This document shows positions 32,164 to 40,902 of a DNA stretch of 64,000 nucleotides, piece after piece. The stretch comes from Streptomyces sp. NBC_01255 (GTDB lineage Bacteria > Actinomycetota > Actinomycetes > Streptomycetales > Streptomycetaceae). The notes beneath the pieces were generated by a model. That model had not been told where the DNA came from. It saw nothing but the letters and a program-made list of their open reading frames with translations, and did not search any database. Every line of letters starts with the position of its first letter. Position 1 is the first letter of the stretch. The DNA is taken from the NCBI RefSeq assembly GCF_036226445.1, contig NZ_CP108474.1, positions 6,262,001 to 6,326,000 on the forward strand, given 5' to 3'. The position numbers and the translations under genes were made by a program.

Positions 32164-35151
32164 ATGACGGTGCCGGGACGCAGAAGCAGTACTTTCTCAC
32201 GTCTGCTGCGCCACGGATTCACCGATCCGTCCGGGGCCGAACGGCTCCTCGACGTACCCGAGCTGGCCGCCCTCCGCGGCGACGCCGTCCTCCTCGACGC
32301 CCTCGGCGCCACCGCCGACCCCGATCTGGCCCTCCGCGGCCTGGTCCGGCTCGTCGAGGCCCAGCCCGAGACCGAGCGGCAGACCCTCACCGCCACCCTG
32401 CTCTCCGCCAAGCCCTTCCGGGACCGGCTCCTCGGGGTACTCGGCGCCTCCGAGGCCCTCGCCGACCACCTGGCCCGCCACCCCCGCGACTGGGAGTCCC
32501 TCGTCACGTACGAGGCGGCCGACCTGCACCCGGGCGTCGCCGAGTTCGAGCACGGGCTCGCCGATGCCACCGACGCCGTCTCGCTCCGCGTCGCCTACCG
32601 CCGCTGCCTGCTCGCCATCGCGGCCCGTGACGTGTGCGGCACCATCGACCTCGCCGAGACGGCCGCCGAGCTCGCCGACCTGGCGACGGCGACGCTGCGC
32701 GCCGCGCTCGCCATCGCCCGCACGGCCGAGCCCGCCGACGCCGCCCAGTGCCGGCTCTCCGTGATCGCGATGGGCAAGTGCGGCGGCCACGAGCTCAACT
32801 ACGTCTCCGACGTGGACGTGATCTTCGTCGGGGAGCCCGTCGAAGGCGCCGACGAGGGCAAGGCGCTCCAGGCCGCGACCCGGCTCGCCTCGCACCTCAT
32901 GCGGATCTGCTCCGAGACCAACATCGAGGGCACGATCTGGCCGGTCGACGCCAACCTCCGCCCCGAGGGCCGCAACGGCCCCCTCGTCCGCACCCTCTCC
33001 TCCCACCTCGCCTACTACCAGCGCTGGGCGAAGACCTGGGAGTTCCAGGCGCTCCTGAAGGCGCGCGCCGTGGCCGGCGACCCGGAGCTCGGCGCCCAGT
33101 ACATCGACGCCGTCTCCCCGCTCGTCTGGCAGGCCGCCGAGCGCGAGAACTTCGTCCCCGACGTGCAGAAGATGCGCCGCCGGGTCGTCGACAACATCCC
33201 CGCCGCCCAGGTCGAGCGCGAGCTCAAGCTCGGCCCCGGCGGCCTGCGGGACGTCGAGTTCGCCGTCCAGCTCCTCCAGCTCGTGCACGGCCGCAGCGAC
33301 GCCGGCCTGCACAGCGGCAAGACCCTGGACGCGCTCGCCGCGCTCGCCGCCGGCGGCTACGTCGGCCGCGCGGACGCGGCCCAGCTCGACGAGGCGTACC
33401 GCTTCCTGCGGGCCATGGAGCACCGCATCCAGCTGTACCGGCTGCGCCGCACCCACCTCGTCCCCGAGGACGAGGCCGACCTGCGCCGCCTCGGCCGCTC
33501 CCTCGGCCTGCGCACCGACCCGGTCACCGCGCTCAACAAGGAGTGGAAGCGGCACGCGGCCGTCGTCCGCCGACTGCACGAGAAGCTCTTCTACCGGCCT
33601 CTGCTCGACGCCGTCGCCCAGCTCGCCCCCGGCGAGATCCGGCTCAGCCCGAAGGCGGCGGGCCAGCGCCTCGAAGCCCTCGGCTACCAGGACCCGGCCG
33701 CCGCCCTGCGTCACCTGGAGGCGCTCTCCGCCGGCGTCAGCCGCAAGGCCGCGATCCAGCGGACGCTGCTGCCGGTGCTCCTCGGCTGGTTCGCCGACTC
33801 GGCCGACCCGGACGCCGGCCTCCTCGGCTTCCGCAAGGTCTCGGACGCCCTCGGCAAGACCCCCTGGTACCTCCGGCTCCTCCGCGACGAGGGCGCCGCC
33901 GCCGAGAACCTCGCCCGGGTGCTCTCCGCCGGCCGCCTCGCCCCCGATCTGCTGCTCCGCGCCCCCGAGGCGGTCGCCATCCTCGGCGACCCGGAGGGGC
34001 TGAAGCCGCGCGGCCGGGACCACCTGGAGCAGGAGGTCCTGGCGGCCGTGGGCCGCGCGGACGACGCCGAGCAGGCGGTCGCGGCGGCCCGCGGGGTGCG
34101 CCGCAGGGAGCTGTTCCGTACCACCGCGGCCGATCTCATCGGCTCGTACGGCACCGAGGACAACCCCCGCGAGTCCGACCCCGGCGCGCTGGTCGACCGC
34201 GTGGGGGAGGCCGTCACCGACCTCAACGCGGCGACGATCGCCGGCGCCCTGCGGGCCGTCGTGCGCGCCGAGTGGGGCGACACCCTCCCGACCCGGTTCG
34301 CCGTCATCGGCATGGGCCGCTTCGGCGGCCACGAGCTGGGCTACGGCTCCGACGCCGACGTGCTGTTCGTGCACGAGCCGCGCGAGGGCGTCGACGACCA
34401 GGAGGCGGCGAAGGCCGCGAACAGGGTGGTCGCGGAGATGCGGCGACTGCTCCAGCTCCCCACCGCCGACCCGCCGTTGCTGATCGACGCGGACCTCAGG
34501 CCGGAGGGCAAGAGCGGGCCCCTCGTCCGCACCCTGAAGTCGTACGAGGCCTACTACCGCCGCTGGTCACTCGTCTGGGAGAGCCAGGCCCTGCTGCGCG
34601 CCGAACCCATGGCGGGCGACCGGGAGCTGGCCGACCGGTTCATCGAGCTCGTCGACCCGCTGCGCTACCCGGCCGAGGGCCTCGGCGAGGACGCGGTCCG
34701 CGAGATCCGCCGCCTCAAGGCCCGCATGGAGTCCGAGCGGCTGCCGCGCGGCGCCGACCCGACGCTCCACGCCAAGCTGGGGCGCGGCGGCCTGAGCGAT
34801 GTCGAGTGGACGGTCCAGCTGCTTCAGATGCGGCACGGCTGGGCGGAACCGGGGCTGCGGACGACCCGTACCCGCGAGGCCCTCGCGGCCGCGCACGCGG
34901 CGGGCCTGATCCCGACGGACGAGGCGCAGACCCTCGACGAGGCCTGGGTCCTCGCCACCCGCGTCCGCAACGCGGTGATGCTGGTCCGCGGCCGCCCCGG
35001 CGACACCTTCCCCTCGGACCCGCGCGAACTCGCCGCGGTCGGACGGTACTTGGGCTACGTCCCCGGCCACGTCGGGGAACTGGTCGACGACTACCGCCGC
35101 GTCACCCGCCGCGCCAGGGCCATCGTCGAGGAACTGTTCTACGGGGCGTAG
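32164..35151 (+). CDS. glnE: Bifunctional glutamine-synthetase adenylyltransferase/adenylyl-removing enzyme
   Basis: This 995-residue enzyme switches glutamine synthetase I on and off by reversible AMP transfer. The duplicated nucleotidyltransferase fold is plain. The first half (de-adenylylation) has MGKCGGHELNYVSDVDVIFV at about 202, and the second half (adenylylation) has MGRFGGHELGYGSDADVLFV at about 716. Each is followed by VDANLRPEG or IDADLRPEG and LVRTL, with the linking PII/helical regulatory domain between. The ATG has GGAGGGAGCGG just upstream. It converges on the secreted HExxH gene with 6 bases between stops. Confidence 0.96.
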   Translation: MTVPGRRSSTFSRLLRHGFTDPSGAERLLDVPELAALRGDAVLLDALGATADPDLALRGLVRLVEAQPETERQTLTATLLSAKPFRDRLLGVLGASEALADHLARHPRDWESLVTYEAADLHPGVAEFEHGLADATDAVSLRVAYRRCLLAIAARDVCGTIDLAETAAELADLATATLRAALAIARTAEPADAAQCRLSVIAMGKCGGHELNYVSDVDVIFVGEPVEGADEGKALQAATRLASHLMRICSETNIEGTIWPVDANLRPEGRNGPLVRTLSSHLAYYQRWAKTWEFQALLKARAVAGDPELGAQYIDAVSPLVWQAAERENFVPDVQKMRRRVVDNIPAAQVERELKLGPGGLRDVEFAVQLLQLVHGRSDAGLHSGKTLDALAALAAGGYVGRADAAQLDEAYRFLRAMEHRIQLYRLRRTHLVPEDEADLRRLGRSLGLRTDPVTALNKEWKRHAAVVRRLHEKLFYRPLLDAVAQLAPGEIRLSPKAAGQRLEALGYQDPAAALRHLEALSAGVSRKAAIQRTLLPVLLGWFADSADPDAGLLGFRKVSDALGKTPWYLRLLRDEGAAAENLARVLSAGRLAPDLLLRAPEAVAILGDPEGLKPRGRDHLEQEVLAAVGRADDAEQAVAAARGVRRRELFRTTAADLIGSYGTEDNPRESDPGALVDRVGEAVTDLNAATIAGALRAVVRAEWGDTLPTRFAVIGMGRFGGHELGYGSDADVLFVHEPREGVDDQEAAKAANRVVAEMRRLLQLPTADPPLLIDADLRPEGKSGPLVRTLKSYEAYYRRWSLVWESQALLRAEPMAGDRELADRFIELVDPLRYPAEGLGEDAVREIRRLKARMESERLPRGADPTLHAKLGRGGLSDVEWTVQLLQMRHGWAEPGLRTTRTREALAAAHAAGLIPTDEAQTLDEAWVLATRVRNAVMLVRGRPGDTFPSDPRELAAVGRYLGYVPGHVGELVDDYRRVTRRARAIVEELFYGA

Positions 35152-35157
35152 GAGTTC

Positions 35158-36000
35158 TCATTTCAGGTACGGGGCGAGCAGGGTGCTCCACGCCTTCTGC
35201 ATCTGCGTGTACTCGCCGGGGCAGCGGACGGCGCGGGACTCCGGAAGGAAGCCCTCGGGGTTGGCCTCGGTGCGGACCACGAACTCGTAGGTCTCCGGGT
35301 CGGAGCCGTACAGCCAGCAGATGGCGTTGTAGTAGCGCTGCGAGTCCAGGGCGTGCTCGTCGGCGACCTTGTCGCCGAGGTCGCCCTGCTCGGAGAGTTC
35401 GGCGAGGGCGCCCCACGCCTCGATGTCGCTGATCGCGTACTCCTGGTGGAGCGAGTCCTCGGAGAGCAGCAGCGTGGCGAGCTGGTCGGCCGAGTCCTCC
35501 TCCCGGCCTGTGGCGGGAAGTTCGTAGACCTCGATGAGGGCGTGTGCGAGCTCATGGAAGACCGTGCTGTTGGCGACGCCGATGACGTCCTCGTCGGTGG
35601 CCCGGGCCTGCTCGGCGGGGCTGCCTTCGGTGTTCCGCTCCGAGAAGATCTCGCGGAACAGCGCGGCGTACTCGTAGCAGAAGAGGATGGCCTGGGATTC
35701 CGAATCCCAGTAGGCGTTGGGAGGGTCGCAGCTCACCGCCACCAGGGGGATGTCCCGGGGCAGTCCGATCAGGGCGTTCGCGTGGGCGGCGGCGCTCTCC
35801 AGGACCTGGTTCTCCTGGAGGAACTGCTGCTCGGCCAGGCCCACTTCGGTCTGTGCGGGCTGGTAGCTCACGACGAGCCCTCCGGGACCGGGCACGGCGG
35901 GTGCGGCGGGTGCGGCGGGTGCGGCGGTCGCGCTGGACGCGCCGACGGTCAGGAGGGCGGCTGCGGCGAGGGCGGCGGCCCATCTGCGGTGGAAGCGCAT
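35158..36000 (-). CDS. Secreted DUF4344-type HExxH metalloprotein
   Basis: This 280-residue exported protein has a signal peptide (MRFHRRWAAALAAAALLTVG, Ala-rich cleavage) and a domain with FHELAHALIEVYELP, the HExxH zinc motif. A second acidic patch follows (GREEDSADQLATLLL, likely the third ligand Glu/Asp). Cysteines in VSCDPPNAYW, LFCYEY, AICWLYG and VRCPGEY suggest disulfides outside the cell. This fits the putative metallopeptidases of DUF4344. Substrate unknown. Confidence 0.85.
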   Translation of the reverse strand: MRFHRRWAAALAAAALLTVGASSATAAPAAPAAPAVPGPGGLVVSYQPAQTEVGLAEQQFLQENQVLESAAAHANALIGLPRDIPLVAVSCDPPNAYWDSESQAILFCYEYAALFREIFSERNTEGSPAEQARATDEDVIGVANSTVFHELAHALIEVYELPATGREEDSADQLATLLLSEDSLHQEYAISDIEAWGALAELSEQGDLGDKVADEHALDSQRYYNAICWLYGSDPETYEFVVRTEANPEGFLPESRAVRCPGEYTQMQKAWSTLLAPYLK

Positions 36001-36093
36001 TCTCTGCCTCCTGCCACTGGACCACCGCGCGCGATGGACCGTGTCGGGGAGTCGGAGCGGCCGGGACCCCGAGGGCCGTACAACCTCAGGATA

Positions 36094-36125
36094 GGGCCGC
36101 CGACATGCGCGGGCATGTGCGGCCC
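36094..36125. terminator. Strong stem-loop downstream of the TetR gene
   Basis: GGGCCGC-cg-ACATGC pairs with GCATGT-GCGGCCC around a GCGG loop: 13 bp with a 2-base bulge. It begins 6 bases past the stop of the leftward TetR gene. Confidence 0.75.
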
Positions 36126-36130
36126 CGTCC

Positions 36131-36739
36131 CTACGAGGCGTCGAGCAGTGTCCGGACGTGCGCCAGGTACCCGGTGAGCGCCAGCTCGAAGGCCTGGTCG
36201 GCGCGGCCCTCCGGGATAGCCCCGAGCGCGCGGGCCAGCCGTGGTGTGGCCGCCTCGTCGGCGAGCTCCCACATCGTCTCGGGCGCGGCCAGGTCGAGCG
36301 CCGAGCCGAGGACCAGGTTCTCCAGGGCGATGATCACGGGCATGACGTCCGGCAGGGCGAACCCGGCGTCGAGCAGGCGGCCGACAGCCTTCTCGTACTG
36401 GTGCAGGACCTTGGGCGCGCGCACCGGTGACGTCATGAGCAGCGGGATCGCGCGCGGGTGGGCGGCGAACGCGGCCCGGTAGGAGCGGGCCCAGGCCGCC
36501 ATGGCCTCGTCCCAGTGCGGCAGGTCCAGCGTCGCGGCGTCGATCCCGGTGGCCACCCGCGCGCGGAGCAGCTCCACGATCCCGTCCCGGCCGTCCACGT
36601 GGTGGTAGACGGACGCGGTCTGCACCCCGAGGCGTTTCGCGATCTGCGGGACGCTGAACTCGCCTTTCTCGTCGACGATTTCGAGTGCCGTGGTGGTGAT
36701 CCGCTCCCGGTCGAGGAGGGGTCTGCGCGGCCGGCCCAT
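36131..36739 (-). CDS. TetR-family regulator (TetR_C class)
   Basis: This 202-residue repressor has the HTH FSVPQIAKRLGVQTASVYHH, then VDGRDGIVELLRARVATGID, and a C-terminal domain with LLMTSPVRAPKVLHQYEKAV and ALENLVLGSALDLAAPE, of the tetracycline-repressor TetR_C type. AGGGAG lies 9 bases before the ATG. It is divergent from an APC permease and an amidohydrolase, with a near-perfect palindrome in the gap, so it probably represses that catabolic unit in response to the imported substrate. Confidence 0.92.
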   Translation of the reverse strand: MGRPRRPLLDRERITTTALEIVDEKGEFSVPQIAKRLGVQTASVYHHVDGRDGIVELLRARVATGIDAATLDLPHWDEAMAAWARSYRAAFAAHPRAIPLLMTSPVRAPKVLHQYEKAVGRLLDAGFALPDVMPVIIALENLVLGSALDLAAPETMWELADEAATPRLARALGAIPEGRADQAFELALTGYLAHVRTLLDAS

Positions 36740-36808
36740 GAATCGTCACTCCCTGTTCAGGTGCCCGTCAGGTCTTCCCGAACGGTCGAGGCCGAGGTTA
36801 CATTGCGC

Positions 36809-36829
36809 AAACCGAAAGCCTTTAGGTTT
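36809..36829. promoter_or_regulatory. Palindromic operator between TetR and permease genes
   Basis: AAACCGAAAG-c-CTTTAGGTTT: two 10-base arms pairing at 9 positions around one base. It sits 25 bases ahead of the permease start and 70 from the TetR start. TAGGTT in the right arm could serve as the -10 of the permease promoter. Confidence 0.7.
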
Positions 36830-36853
36830 CCTGTCACGGAAGGCTTCCCCCGT

Positions 36854-38407
36854 ATGTCCTCGCCCATGCCCTCCTCCACGCCCGACGAGCCCCCGGGTCT
36901 GAGAACCGGCACGCTCTCCACCGCCGACATCTCCTTCTTCGTGGTCTCCGCCGCCGCCCCGCTCACCGTCATGGCCGGCGTCGCCCCCATCGCCATCCTG
37001 CTCGGCGGCATCGGCGCCCCCGTCGGCTACCTCCTCGCCGGGCTCACCCTCACCGTCTTCGCCGTCGGCTTCACCACCATGAGCCGCCACGTCCGCAGCG
37101 CCGGCGCCTTCTACGCGTACATCACCCGCGGCCTCGGCCGGCCGATCGGCATCGCCGCCGCCCTCGTCGCCATGCTCGGCTACAACGGCATGGAGATCGG
37201 TGTGTACGGGCTCCTCGGCTCCGCCACCTCGGACACCGCCGCCGCCCTCGGCCACGACGTCCCCTGGCTGCCCGTCTCCCTCGCCGGCCTCCTGCTGATC
37301 TGGTACGGCGGCTACCGCTCGATCGACTTCGGCGCCAAACTCCTCGGCGTCCTCCTCGTCGCCGAGACCGGCATCCTCGTCCTCCTCGCCGGCGGCGTCC
37401 TCGTCGACGGCGGCGCGAACGGCCTCTCCCTCGGCGGCCTCGCTCCCGAACACGTCCTCACCGGCGGCACCGCCGCCGTCCTGGCCTGCGCGTTCGCCGC
37501 CTTCACCGGCTTCGAGTCCACCGTCATCTACCGGCGCGAGGCCAAGGACCCCGAGCGCACCATCCCCCGCGCCACCTACCTCGCGGTCGCCTTCCTCGGC
37601 CTCTTCTACGCCTTCGTCGTCTGGACCGTCATCCAGGCCTTCGGCGAGGACAAGGTCGTCCAGGCCGCAGCCGACGACCCCGGCGGCCTCTTCTTCGCCG
37701 CCATCACCACCTACGTCGGAGCGTGGGCCGCCGACCTGATGCACATCCTCATCGTCACCAGCGTCCTCGCGTCCCTCCTCGCCTTCCACAACGCCATCAA
37801 CCGCTACACCCTCTCCCTCTCCGATGAGGGCGTGCTGCCGAAGACCCTCGGCCGGATCCACCCCCGCCACCGCTCCCCGTACGTCGCGGGGGCCGCGCAG
37901 ACCGTGCTCGGCGCCGTCGTCGTCCTCGCCTTCGCGCTCGCGGGCGCCGACCCGTACCAGCAGCTCCTGCTCTGGGTGAACACCCCCGGCATGCTCGGCC
38001 TGATGGTCCTCCAGCTGCTCGCCGCCCTTGCCGTGCCCTTCTTCTTCCGGAAGATCGACCACCGCGAGGGCGTCCTCCGCACCGTCGTCGCGCCCGTCAC
38101 CGCGTTCGTCCTGCTGGCCGGCGCGATCGGCCTGGTCGCCGCGAACATCGAGCTCTTCACCGCGGCCTCGACGACCGTGAACACCGTGCTGGTCTCGCTC
38201 GTCCCCGCCGTCTTCCTCCTCGGGCTCCTCCTCGCGTACCGGCTCCGCCGCACGCGCCCCGAGGTCTACGCCCGCTTCGCCGCCGAACCCGCACCCACCG
38301 AAGGAGAAGACCCCTCGTGTCCGCACCCGACCTCGTCCTCGTCAACGCCCGCGTCCGCGACCCCGAGCTCACCGGCGCCACCGCCGTCGCCGTCCATGGC
38401 GGAGTGA
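36854..38407 (+). CDS. APC-family permease
   Basis: This is a 12-helix amino-acid/polyamine/organocation transporter of 517 residues. Seen: STADISFFVVSAAAPLTVMA, the Gly-rich helix-1 break, RHVRSAGAFYAYITRGLGRP, and AFAAFTGFESTVIYRREAKD in helix 6 and its loop. The last 30 residues (Ser/Pro/Thr-rich) are encoded within the first 91 bases of the amidohydrolase gene and are unlikely to be structured. Together with the amidohydrolase and the divergent TetR it looks like an uptake-and-hydrolysis unit for an amide or cyclic nitrogen compound. Confidence 0.88.
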   Translation: MSSPMPSSTPDEPPGLRTGTLSTADISFFVVSAAAPLTVMAGVAPIAILLGGIGAPVGYLLAGLTLTVFAVGFTTMSRHVRSAGAFYAYITRGLGRPIGIAAALVAMLGYNGMEIGVYGLLGSATSDTAAALGHDVPWLPVSLAGLLLIWYGGYRSIDFGAKLLGVLLVAETGILVLLAGGVLVDGGANGLSLGGLAPEHVLTGGTAAVLACAFAAFTGFESTVIYRREAKDPERTIPRATYLAVAFLGLFYAFVVWTVIQAFGEDKVVQAAADDPGGLFFAAITTYVGAWAADLMHILIVTSVLASLLAFHNAINRYTLSLSDEGVLPKTLGRIHPRHRSPYVAGAAQTVLGAVVVLAFALAGADPYQQLLLWVNTPGMLGLMVLQLLAALAVPFFFRKIDHREGVLRTVVAPVTAFVLLAGAIGLVAANIELFTAASTTVNTVLVSLVPAVFLLGLLLAYRLRRTRPEVYARFAAEPAPTEGEDPSCPHPTSSSSTPASATPSSPAPPPSPSMAE

Positions 38408-39888
38408 TCACCGCTCTCGGCGACGCCGACGACGCCCGCTCCTGGGCAGGACCCGGCACCGAGACCGTCGACCTGGCCGGCGCCACCCTCACACCCGGCC
38501 TCACCGACGCCCACAGCCACCCCGTCTGGGGCCTGGAGATGTACACCGGCACCGACCTCTCGGCCGTCATCGACCTCGAAGGACTCCGCGCCGCCCTGCG
38601 GACCGCCGAGCGCCGCGACGGCTGGGTCCTCGGCTTCGGCCTCGACCACAACGTCTTCGGCGGCCGCCCCGTCCACCGCGACCTGATCGAGGACGTCCTC
38701 GACGGCGCCCCCGCCCACCTGCGCCTCTACGACGGACACTCCGCCCTCGTCAGCGCCACCGCCCTCAAGGCCGCCGGCATCGACGGACCCCGCGCCTTCA
38801 CCCAGCGCTCCGAGATCGTCGTCGGCGCCGACGGCCGCCCCACCGGGCACCTCATCGAGCACGCCGCCATGGACCTGATGACCCCGGTCCTCCCCTCCCA
38901 GCCGTACGCCGAGCGCCGCGACCGGCTCGTCGAGCTGCTCACCGGCATGGCCGCCACCGGCCTCACCGGCGCCCACGTCATGGACCTCGGCGGACACGAC
39001 GTACCCGGGCTCCTCGCCGCCCTGGAGGAGGACGGCGACCTGCCGCTGCGCCTGCGCCTCGCGCCCTGGTGCATGCCGGGCGCCACCGAGGAGGAGCTGG
39101 ACGGTTTCGTACGCCTCCAGGAGCGGGCCGGCCGGTTGTGGCGGATCGGCGGCGTGAAGTTCTTCATGGACGGCACCGTCGAGGGCGGCACCGCCTGGCT
39201 GGAGCACGCCGACTGCCACGGCCAGGGCACCGACGCCTTCTGGCCCGACCCGGCCGCGTACTCCGCCGCCGTACGCCACCTCCACCGCGCCGGGGTCGGC
39301 ACCGCCACCCACGCGATCGGCGACGCCGCCGTCCGGCACGTTCTCGACACCGTGGAAGGCCTCGGCGCGGGCGGTCCCCGGCACCGGATCGAGCACATCG
39401 AGACGGTCCCCGACGACCAGCTCGGCCGCTTCGCCGCGCTCGGGGTCGTCGCCTCCATGCAGCCGCCGCACACCGCGTACACCCGTGCCGACCACACCGA
39501 CGAGTGGTCCAAGCGGCTCGGCGAGGCGCGGTCGGCCCGCGCCTGGCGCTGCCGCGACCTGCGGGAGGCCGGGGCGCACCTCGCTCTCGGCTCCGACTGG
39601 CCCATCGCCCACCACGACGCCCGTCAGGTCCTCGCGACCGCCCGGGCCCCGCGCGGCGCGGCCTCGGCCCGGCACGGTCTGACCGGCCTGATGGCCCTGG
39701 AGGGCATGACGACGCACGCGGCGGTCGCGGCGGGGGAGGAGACGGTCGCCGGCCGGATCGCCCCGGGCTTCCGGGCCGACCTCACGGCCTTCGCCGTGGA
39801 CCCGGTGGAGGCCCCGGCGGACGAGGTCGAAAAGACGGCGATCCGGCTCACCGTCACCGGTGGCCGGATCGCGTACAGGCAGGACTGA
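38317..39888 (+). CDS. YtcJ-like amidohydrolase (Amidohydro_3)
   Basis: This 523-residue metal-dependent hydrolase has metal ligands in TPGLTDAHSHPVWG (HxH), a Lys/Asp region GGVKFFMDGTVEGGTAWLE, then ATHAIGDAAV, HRIEHIE (His) and LALGSDWPIAHHDARQV (Asp). The final VTGGRIAY strand closes the composite beta domain. Relatives act on exocyclic amides, but the substrate here is unknown. The GTG start is supported by GAAGGAGAAG 8 bases upstream. It begins inside the permease gene, so the two are tightly linked. Confidence 0.92.
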   Translation: MSAPDLVLVNARVRDPELTGATAVAVHGGVITALGDADDARSWAGPGTETVDLAGATLTPGLTDAHSHPVWGLEMYTGTDLSAVIDLEGLRAALRTAERRDGWVLGFGLDHNVFGGRPVHRDLIEDVLDGAPAHLRLYDGHSALVSATALKAAGIDGPRAFTQRSEIVVGADGRPTGHLIEHAAMDLMTPVLPSQPYAERRDRLVELLTGMAATGLTGAHVMDLGGHDVPGLLAALEEDGDLPLRLRLAPWCMPGATEEELDGFVRLQERAGRLWRIGGVKFFMDGTVEGGTAWLEHADCHGQGTDAFWPDPAAYSAAVRHLHRAGVGTATHAIGDAAVRHVLDTVEGLGAGGPRHRIEHIETVPDDQLGRFAALGVVASMQPPHTAYTRADHTDEWSKRLGEARSARAWRCRDLREAGAHLALGSDWPIAHHDARQVLATARAPRGAASARHGLTGLMALEGMTTHAAVAAGEETVAGRIAPGFRADLTAFAVDPVEAPADEVEKTAIRLTVTGGRIAYRQD

Positions 39889-39897
39889 GCGGCAGGG

Positions 39898-40827
39898 TTA
39901 CCTGCGGGAGCCGACCGGACGCTCGGCGTCCGTGTCCTGGCCCTCCGCCTCGTGGTCCGTGTCCTTCGTACCCTCCGACGGACGCGGACCGCCCTGGGCG
40001 ACCGGAGCGGCCGGCTCCACCAGCTTGGGCAGCTTGTGCGGCCGGGAGCCGTACCAGAAGTACGAGACGAGGAAGCCGAAGGCCAGGCAGATCATGCCGC
40101 CGACCGCGTCCAGCCAGAAGTGGTTGGCGGTCGCGACGATCACGACGAGCGTGACCGTCGGGTAGAGCAGGCCCAGGATCTTCGCCCAGGGCGCCTTGGC
40201 CAGGAGGAAGATCGTCAGCCCGCACCAGAGCGACCAGCCGATGTGCATCGACGGCATCGCCGCGTACTGGTTCGACACGTGCTTGAGGTTGCCCGAGGCC
40301 ATCGAGCCCCAGGTCTCGTGCACGAGCACCGTGTCGATGAAGTTCTGGCTGGTCATGAGCCGCGGCGGCGCGAGCGGGTACAGGTAGTAACCGACCAGGG
40401 CCACACCGGTGGTGGCGAACAGGACGGTACGGAACGCCGCGTAACGGCCCGGCTGCCATCGGTACAGCCACACGAGCACACCGATGGTCACGACGAAGTG
40501 CAGCGTGGCGTAGTAGTAGTTCATCGAGACGATCAGCCAGGTCACCGAGTTCACGGCGTGGTTGACGGCGTGCTCGAAGGCGAGGCCGAGGGACTCCTCG
40601 GCCTGCCAGATCCAGTCCGCGTTCTTCAGCGCCTGGGCCTTCTGCTCCGGCACCGCGTTGCGGATGAGCGAGTACGTCCAGTAGCTGATCGCGATGAGCG
40701 CGATCTCGAACCAGATCGTGGGTCGGCGCGGCACGCGCGCACGCAGGCGCGACCACCTGCCGTCAACCACGATGGGTGACGACGGGGTCGTCCGGTCGTC
40801 CAAACTCTTCACGGTCGTTTCACCCAT
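39898..40827 (-). CDS. PAP2-superfamily membrane phosphatase/transferase
   Basis: This 309-residue protein has about six membrane helices. The PAP2 phosphatase signatures are YLYPLAPPRLM, AAMPSMHIGWSLW (catalytic His) and VATANHFWLDAVGG (second His and Asp). This form, with the long N-terminal helix region (IWFEIALIAISYWTYSLIRN), resembles the inositol-phosphoceramide synthase/AUR1-like branch, so lipid head-group transfer is possible. The C-terminal 45 residues are polar and acidic. Confidence 0.88.
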   Translation of the reverse strand: MGETTVKSLDDRTTPSSPIVVDGRWSRLRARVPRRPTIWFEIALIAISYWTYSLIRNAVPEQKAQALKNADWIWQAEESLGLAFEHAVNHAVNSVTWLIVSMNYYYATLHFVVTIGVLVWLYRWQPGRYAAFRTVLFATTGVALVGYYLYPLAPPRLMTSQNFIDTVLVHETWGSMASGNLKHVSNQYAAMPSMHIGWSLWCGLTIFLLAKAPWAKILGLLYPTVTLVVIVATANHFWLDAVGGMICLAFGFLVSYFWYGSRPHKLPKLVEPAAPVAQGGPRPSEGTKDTDHEAEGQDTDAERPVGSRR

Positions 40828-40857
40828 AGGCAGAGAGTTTGCCAGATCCAGTCCCCT

Positions 40858-40878
40858 CGACCGATCATCCCCCGGTCG
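40858..40878. terminator. Possible malR terminator
   Basis: CGACCG pairs with CGGTCG across nine bases, about 25 bases past the malR stop (leftward). A short stem, so tentative. Confidence 0.4.
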
Positions 40879-40902
40879 GGTTCCGGCCGCACCCGCTCCC
40901 CC

